Virus record (IMG/VR): IMGVR_UViG_3300005253_000205
Span: 1-22,823 of that record
Direction: 5' to 3' (one strand)
Source: a virus
Length of the DNA stretch: 22,823 nt
A model generated the notes under the pieces. It worked only from the letters and a program-made list of their open reading frames with translations. It made no database searches and was not told the origin of the DNA. A program made the translations under genes and the position numbers. This document shows positions 21,426 to 22,823 of this stretch, piece after piece (positions within the stretch are counted from its first letter, which is position 1; each line of letters starts with the position of its first letter).

Positions 21426-22739
21426 TTATCGCCCTCCGAATTTGAGAACTCCAAGGATTTGGTTAATCGGCGCGAATGTACCTGTGAATTTGAAGAGTTT
21501 GCCCTTGAACATAAACACAATTCCCTCAGTTGATACAATCTTATCTAATCCAATAGATTGTAGTTTTCGAAGTTGTGCATTGACTTTGCTCATCATAGCT
21601 ACATCGGAGGTTTTGCGTAAATCAGCGACCGTCTTATCAAGTTCCTTGCGGAGAGCTTCTGCAGATCTTCCAGGAGCCACTGATAATAGTCCCCGAGCAT
21701 TCATCAGAATTTCTGCCCCTAGTTCCAAGAAAATTTTCTCAAACGGTGCAATGTTCTTCTTGAACTGGCCTTGTTTTCCACCCTTATCAAAGGTGAGCGC
21801 CCAACTAAGGAACTTATGTGCTGCGGCATCTCTGGCCGTGTTCTGAGTTACGATTTCTTTCTTCATCCGCTGTATGGGAAATGAACCTAGCTCCTGGAAC
21901 GCCCATCTCTTCAACAAACCCTGCCGAACAGTATTGGTCATTCGGTATTTGTTGCGCACAGCCTGTTTGTCGATAAACTCTTCCCACCAGCGTTGATGCC
22001 ACATCATTACAGAATCATTATCTCGCAACCCAAATTGATTCTGTAATCTGGTTATCCTACCTATGAAATGTCCCTTCCTCATAGCAAAGTTTTTGGCTTT
22101 TGGTAGACTGACTACAACCGGGCCTCCAAAACGGAATGTGTCTTGAACGTTTTGATTGATTTGCTTAAGCATACCGGCCAACATTCGGCCTGCATCTGCC
22201 CCCACGCCGATAGCATTTCCCTTCTCGTCTACTTCAATAGTGTTGTGAAATACCAAAGTTTTGTGTCCATAAGGAATGACATTCTGAGTAGCTGGGAAAA
22301 TGATTTCCATACTCATCCATTTTGAACCTTCTGCAAACACTAGATGTCTTTGTTTCACTGACAACTTTCGAATTCCATTGGATAAGTCTCCTGCAGCGAG
22401 ACCAAATGCATCAGATATTTCGCCACGGCCAGCAAACATCTGTTTGACTCCATCTACAGTCATTGCGTTAGCGCCGAAGTCTTTCAAATGTCCTTTGTTT
22501 CTGGCGAAGATGATGCCCTTGTCATCTCTCCACGATACAGAAATGTTTTGACCGTCCAACTTTTCGGTTATAGGCGATTCGACATTGAGCCTACCCTCCA
22601 ACCCCAACTCTACAATACTCTTGAGGTCACGAAATGTGAGGTCAAAATCATCGAATGGGTGTGCCATGTGTCCCGCTGCACCTCCCTCACTGAGTTGCAC
22701 TTTTCTTCGATATTCCAGAACTGCTGTTCGATTAATCAT
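21426..22739 (-). CDS. Ligase/nucleotidyltransferase-like protein with gp21-type leader
   Basis: 437 residues from the ATG at 22739, chosen for its AAGGAA ribosome site; the frame is open upstream through an ATG at 22811 to the window edge, so a longer protein cannot be excluded. ITEKLDGQNISVSW (57-70) carries a KxDG box with K60 as candidate AMP-accepting lysine. ARNKGHLKDFG (79-89) could be motif Ia, SMEIIFP (143-149) resembles motif III, and EGIVF (405-409) with KLFKFTG (414-420) resemble motifs IV and V of ATP-dependent RNA/DNA ligases. The 255 residues between motifs III and IV are far more than in simple ligases and include a Trp-rich stretch (VMMWHQRWWEEFID). The N terminus (EYRRKVQLSE-GGAAGHMAHP) contains an L-S-E site before Gly. 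Function may be ligation, capping-like transfer or a dead derivative. Confidence 0.7.
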   Translation of the reverse strand: MINRTAVLEYRRKVQLSEGGAAGHMAHPFDDFDLTFRDLKSIVELGLEGRLNVESPITEKLDGQNISVSWRDDKGIIFARNKGHLKDFGANAMTVDGVKQMFAGRGEISDAFGLAAGDLSNGIRKLSVKQRHLVFAEGSKWMSMEIIFPATQNVIPYGHKTLVFHNTIEVDEKGNAIGVGADAGRMLAGMLKQINQNVQDTFRFGGPVVVSLPKAKNFAMRKGHFIGRITRLQNQFGLRDNDSVMMWHQRWWEEFIDKQAVRNKYRMTNTVRQGLLKRWAFQELGSFPIQRMKKEIVTQNTARDAAAHKFLSWALTFDKGGKQGQFKKNIAPFEKIFLELGAEILMNARGLLSVAPGRSAEALRKELDKTVADLRKTSDVAMMSKVNAQLRKLQSIGLDKIVSTEGIVFMFKGKLFKFTGTFAPINQILGVLKFGGR

Positions 22740-22823
22740 ATCTTTTCCTTCTTTCTTTGTAGACTTTAATATTCTGAATGTGGTGACTTTTCTGCCGTTG
22801 ATAGTTGGCATACCATGGTCATC

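Overview
The window is a 22.8 kb piece of a T4-like tailed phage (myovirus) genome. Every gene I can support lies on the minus strand, so the module reads from position 22823 down to 1. The identification rests on a full T4-type head-building set: terminase large subunit (gp17-like), portal (gp20-like), prohead protease (gp21-like), scaffold core (gp22-like) and major capsid protein (gp23-like). The style of the accessory genes resembles aquatic or marine T4-like phages. A Gram-negative host is suggested by a lipoprotein and a lectin-like adhesin. I see no tRNA, CRISPR array, integrase or insertion sequence, and no gap between genes longer than about 110 bases.

Layout in transcription order. 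(1) 22739-20104: a protein with nucleotidyltransferase/ligase-like motifs, a free-standing NUMOD3/PD-(D/E)XK-type homing endonuclease, and a zinc-ribbon coiled-coil protein. (2) 20138-15008: a membrane-anchored coiled-coil protein, terminase, a small protein with a possible capsid-targeting leader, a ParB-like protein and the portal. (3) 14914-11112: two conserved head-region proteins of unknown role, a long TGSV-type repeat protein and the prohead protease. (4) 11110-6854: an accessory block not found between genes 21 and 22 of T4 itself. It holds a DUF3008-plus-repeat protein, an out-of-frame continuation of that protein, an acidic/basic protein, two small membrane proteins, a phage-encoded ribosomal protein bS21, a KOW-like protein nested in its tail, and an 83-residue protein. 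The block ends in a strong terminator at 6807-6840. (5) 6752-3160: an endonuclease VII-type HNH gene, scaffold and major capsid protein, closed by a second terminator at 3105-3131. (6) 3052-1: a lipoprotein, a glycine-rich/LamG adhesin and a structural protein that runs off the left edge.

Genes are packed tightly. Most have a clear Shine-Dalgarno sequence, and five junctions are one-base TAATG stop/start overlaps, which suggests translational coupling. The core logic is prohead assembly (portal, scaffold, capsid protein), maturation by the gp21-like protease, and DNA packaging by the terminase.

The most interesting points are these. Several non-capsid proteins start with short leaders ending in a T4 gp21-type (L/I)-X-E site, so they may be carried inside the head. 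A ribosomal protein gene carries the ribosome binding site of its neighbour inside its own Arg-rich tail. A family of modular repeat proteins sharing an E-GGPGSGP motif has been rearranged or frameshifted at 9998-10026.
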